From Pythium myriotylum (Eukaryota > Oomycota > Peronosporomycetes > Pythiales > Pythiaceae), in NCBI GenBank assembly GCA_023091665.1, contig JALJCQ010000033.1, positions 1 to 64,000 of the forward strand: a stretch of 64,000 nucleotides of DNA, given 5' to 3'. The notes under the pieces were generated by a model. It searched no databases, had not been told where the DNA came from, and worked only from the letters and a program-made list of their open reading frames with translations. Position 1 is the first letter of the stretch. Every line of letters begins with the position of its first letter. Position numbers and translations under genes: made by a program. Positions 60,632 through 64,000 of this stretch are shown one piece after another.

Positions 60632-61870
60632 ATGGCGAGCGAAGGACAGGCCCAGTACGACGATGAGGACTGGAAGAAGACGCTGACGCGGCCCGCCAAG
60701 GACACGCGCTTCCAGACCGAAGACGTGACCAACGTCAAGGGCAACGAGTTTGAGGACTATTTTTTGAAGCGCGAGCTGCTGATGGGCATTTTCGAGAAAG
60801 GCTTTGAACGCCCGTCGCCCATCCAGGAAGAAGCCATCCCGATCATCCTTGCGGGCCGCAACGTCATGGCACGCGCCAAGAACGGCACTGGCAAGACGGC
60901 AGCGTTCATTATCCCGTGCTTAGAAAAGACCGATACGACCAAGAACCACATTCAAGTGCTGATGCTGGTGCCGACAAGAGAACTCGCGCTGCAGACCTCG
61001 GCGATCGTCAAGGAGATGGGCAAGCACATGGGAGTTGAGTGCATGGTCACGACCGGTGGCACGAGCTTGAAGGACGACATCATGCGCCTCTACAACACGG
61101 TTCACATCCTTGTGGGCACGCCTGGTCGTGTCATGGATCTCGCGAATAAGGGCGTCGCGGATCTCAGTCAGTGCAGCACCGTCATCATGGACGAGGCTGA
61201 CAAGCTCCTCTCGCCCGAGTTCCAGCCCCTGCTTGAGCAGCTCCTGAACCACACGGCGAAGAAGCGCCAGATCTGCTTATTCTCGGCAACGTTCCCGGTC
61301 ACGGTCAAGGCCTTCAAAGACAAGTTCATCGAAAACCCGTACGAGATCAACCTCATGGACGAGCTCACACTGAAGGGTATCTCCCAGTTCTACGCATTTG
61401 TCGAGGAGCGCCAGAAAGTTCACTGCCTGAACACGCTCTTCTCGAAATTGGATATCAACCAGTCGATCATCTTTTGTAACTCGGTGAACCGTGTGGAGTT
61501 GCTTGCGAAGAAAGTGACAGAGCTGGGCTATTCATGTTTCTACATTCACGCCAAGATGAACCAGGCCCACCGAAACCGTGTCTTCCACGAGTTCCGCAAC
61601 GGCGCGACCCGCCATTTGGTTTGCTCGGACCTGTTCACGCGAGGCATCGACATCCAAACCGTGAACGTGGTTATCAACTTTGACTTCCCTAAGAACTCGG
61701 AAACGTATCTTCATCGTATTGGGCGATCAGGTCGTTTCGGCCATCTCGGTCTTGCGATCAACATGATCACATATGAAGATCGATTCAACCTGTACCGTAT
61801 CGAGCAGGAACTCGGTACAGAGATCCGTCCGATTCCACCAGTGATCGACCGTAACCTGTACTGCAAGTAG
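60632..61870 (+). CDS. DEAD-box ATP-dependent RNA helicase DDX6/Dhh1
   Basis: A 412-aa intronless helicase. All core motifs are present in order: Q motif ([11 protein letters not shown]), I ([10 protein letters not shown]), Ia (PTRELALQ), Ib (TPGRVMDL), II (DEAD), III (SAT), IV (IIFCNS), V ([20 protein letters not shown]) and VI ([10 protein letters not shown]). The flanks [20 protein letters not shown] and [20 protein letters not shown] are characteristic of the DDX6/Dhh1/Me31B group, which represses translation and activates mRNA decapping in processing bodies. The C-terminus is short, as in the family core. The ATG at 60632 ([10 protein letters not shown]) is the first plausible start. Confidence 0.95.
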   Translation: MASEGQAQYDDEDWKKTLTRPAKDTRFQTEDVTNVKGNEFEDYFLKRELLMGIFEKGFERPSPIQEEAIPIILAGRNVMARAKNGTGKTAAFIIPCLEKTDTTKNHIQVLMLVPTRELALQTSAIVKEMGKHMGVECMVTTGGTSLKDDIMRLYNTVHILVGTPGRVMDLANKGVADLSQCSTVIMDEADKLLSPEFQPLLEQLLNHTAKKRQICLFSATFPVTVKAFKDKFIENPYEINLMDELTLKGISQFYAFVEERQKVHCLNTLFSKLDINQSIIFCNSVNRVELLAKKVTELGYSCFYIHAKMNQAHRNRVFHEFRNGATRHLVCSDLFTRGIDIQTVNVVINFDFPKNSETYLHRIGRSGRFGHLGLAINMITYEDRFNLYRIEQELGTEIRPIPPVIDRNLYCK

Positions 61871-64000
61871 GCGACTGATGGTTCGCGCGAGCTGGACCCA
61901 GCTATGTTGGAATGTTTCAGCTTGTTGTCATCCGGATGGAGTGTTGAACAGAAACAGAAGAAAAACAAAAGAAACGTGGAAGCGGTGAGAAGAGGGGGGC
62001 GGAAAGAAGGAGAGAGGAGGTGGTGTGAAGAGCAGGATCGGAGGGTGTTGGTGGTAAGGTGGAGGAGGGATCTACTGGTGGATGTTGACCTCTTTGAAGT
62101 TGGAGTGGCGATGTGAAAAGCTCGCAATCGGCGGGTCGTAGCGCAGCTGGAGACAACGAAGAGAGGATTGAAGAGGTATCGGATGCGCAGAACATTTATA
62201 GGTCGCGGTGGACGATGGCGAGCTCGTCAAAAGCAAGCTGTGCTGTGATATGGCTGTGCTTCAAGAGGTGGATGGTTGAAGGCGGAAGGTGGAAGGTGGG
62301 AAGGATGATGGCATACAGCGGAGGTCCGGTTCATCTCGGGAGAGCAAGCGAGAGAGAGGTGCACTCTCAACGAGCCGCGAGGATTGAAGTTGCCCAACCA
62401 GTTGAAGCTCCTTCTTGGCGTTTCAAGACAGATTGGCGTTCGATTGCGCAAGCAAACGTGCGGTAGTGAAGGATTCATCTCGTATCAAGTCCAGACCAAG
62501 GGGCTGAGTCTCATCCGACGCACCCTCAGCCTGAGGGAGCGTCGGATGACCGCAACTTCTGGTGATCGTGAAGAGCGACTTTTTGAGGCAACCATTTCCA
62601 TAAAGACCCCGAATACATTGCACATCGTCCGAGTTCTGAGATTCTTTGATGGTGTGCGTGTGTAGCAACGATGGACCACTCATGGCCTCTCCACCTGAAA
62701 AGCTGACGCGTGGCTTGAATCAAAATGCACCACTCCATCAGATTCCGTGCACAGAGACTGGGACGCGGGTGACTCGGGTCTCGACGCTCGGTCGAATCAA
62801 CTCGCCGTGGTGGATTGCCAAGCGTTGCACACTCGACGCACACATAAAGGCGGCATTCTCAGCTGGGGGGAAGTTCCTAAGATACTATCGGCGTTTGCAT
62901 AAAGGCGGCATTCTCAGCCGGGGGGAAGTTCCCAAGATACCGTACCGTGGATAAGTTCGCGGGCTGATTCAATGTGCCTGTCGACAGGTGCACGCGGAAG
63001 CATCTGAGAACGATGAATGGCGGGCTGGATTCCGACAGTCATGCCCAGCCCAGGAGTTCCACTGCTCCCTGCGGACTGTACTGTATCCATGTCTGCCTGA
63101 GCGCAGCGCAATGTGCTGTCTGCCGTCGTCCGATCTGCACGATCGTCCCTGCTGTGCTGTAGAGGAACGGAAGCGGCCGGAAGTCCGGATGGGCACGCGG
63201 TCATTCATCCCTGTCGGCCGCGTGCCCCATCGCGAGAGGGTGCTTCTTGTTTGTCTGGATCCTCACGAGGGTCTGATGATCAAATTGGCTGGAGACTTCG
63301 GTGGATCTGCTGAGTACAGTTGAGTCCGGAGACGCTGGGTCTTGTCCATCCTGATATGGAAGCCTCCAGGGTTGATGGCACGAGGGTTGCATCTCGCGCG
63401 CGGTTGCGAGTCCTTCAAGGTTGACGGTGGATTGACGCTTTGGGCGAGCTGGGGCCCGTCTTCGACCCAGGCGCAAACATCCCCTCCACGTCCCACCGTG
63501 GGCTGGACACTGTCCGTTGGACTCGACCAAACGGCGTTGTACATGCACATATCGCGGCGTCGGGGCTGGCGTGGCGAGCAAGAACAAAGCCCTCAACCGG
63601 CTCGTTCTGATGTGTTGGCGCTCGGCCCGTGACAAGATCGAGCAGATGTCGGTGCCAGCGACAGGGAACAAGGTCACGGCGGCGGTGACTCGGGTGACGC
63701 GTCCGATGAGCTGATCTGACTGCACTCGGGCAGCGACTCGAAGATGTGCTGCACCGCCTGATGCGTGGGTGAAGCCGCCGCCAAGCCGGATGGCTAGTCA
63801 CGCCAGAGATTCTCCGGCACGGATCGATGGATAAGTTTGAAGCGGATGCGTGGGAAGGTGGGAAACTCGGTGAACTTCTATCGTCCATGATGGCTTTCAT
63901 TTCGTTGACAATAAATAGGGGAGCCGTGCTCTTTGGCTCGCTAAGTTAGGAGTTCCTAGCAACTATTGGCGGGGGGGGGGGAGGAGGATTTAGAGGACCG
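61871..64000. other. 2.1 kb without a supported gene
   Basis: ORFs of up to 174 codons (minus 63201-63725 and overlapping frames) show no recognised domain and shift frame repeatedly, so this may be old mobile-element debris. A 43-bp direct duplication lies at 62843-62940. An 11-base G run sits near 63971-63981. Confidence 0.5.
62843..62940. repeat. 43-bp direct duplication, 55-bp period
   Basis: CATAAAGGCGGCATTCTCAG...GATAC at 62843-62885 is repeated at 62898-62940. The copies differ at two sites, both C/T transitions. Confidence 0.8.

Noticed and set aside
63201..63725. 174-codon minus-strand ORF as a gene
   Set aside because: Overlaps other equally long frames on both strands, lacks domain features, and shows no start context or family resemblance.

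Overview
The window looks like nuclear DNA of an oomycete (stramenopile water mould); I cannot fix the order or species. Grounds: a eukaryotic layout with short GT-AG introns of about 55-85 bp, standard stop codons, a flagellar CFAP73-type gene beside a nucleolar gene, a nuclear gene for the mitochondrial division factor MinE, chromodomain Ty3/gypsy and RNase H-bearing LINE elements, and lineage-expanded tandem families of secreted thioesterases and 2-oxoglutarate dioxygenases.

Layout. (1) 1-6691: a decayed Ty3/gypsy chromovirus on the + strand (gag, protease, RT, truncated RNase H, integrase, chromodomain, polypurine tract, 3' LTR). A broken gag-like ORF lies antisense between and across the chromodomain and the LTR. 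(2) 6692-10239: transposon graveyard with a possible 2.1 kb inverted-repeat element and small tandem duplications. (3) 10240-25515: seven palmitoyl-protein-thioesterase-like secreted hydrolase genes (one +, six -), interrupted by a LINE and an older antisense LINE remnant. (4) 26263-39175: nine paralogous Fe(II)/2-oxoglutarate dioxygenase genes, the first on -, the other eight on +. (5) 39510-45406: a full-size ABCA transporter. (6) 46557-61870: single-copy housekeeping genes: MinE, a RING-BRCT-BRCT (BRCA1-like) protein, a thaumatin/TOS1-like cell-wall protein, a NOL11-like nucleolar protein, a CFAP73/CCDC42-like coiled coil, a LARP6-like RNA-binding protein and a DDX6/Dhh1 helicase. (7) 61871-64000: no supported gene.

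The least expected signal is in region 1. The whole retroelement, coding and LTR alike, is packed with short perfect inverted repeats (stems 7-11, loops 0-12). They are made largely at synonymous positions, and at least two inactivating lesions sit exactly inside such palindromes. That pattern suggests templated quasi-palindrome correction. I did not notice a comparable density in the host genes. Other points worth a look are a 333-bp identical tract shared by two inverted thioesterase paralogues, paired inverted CCAAT boxes upstream of five dioxygenases, the mitochondrial MinE, and the BRCA1-like architecture.

How genes may work together (inference): the thioesterase array encodes secreted enzymes for thioester or ester lipids; the dioxygenase array could supply oxidations of small molecules, with the adjacent ABCA transporter a possible exporter. 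The remaining genes serve unrelated housekeeping roles.
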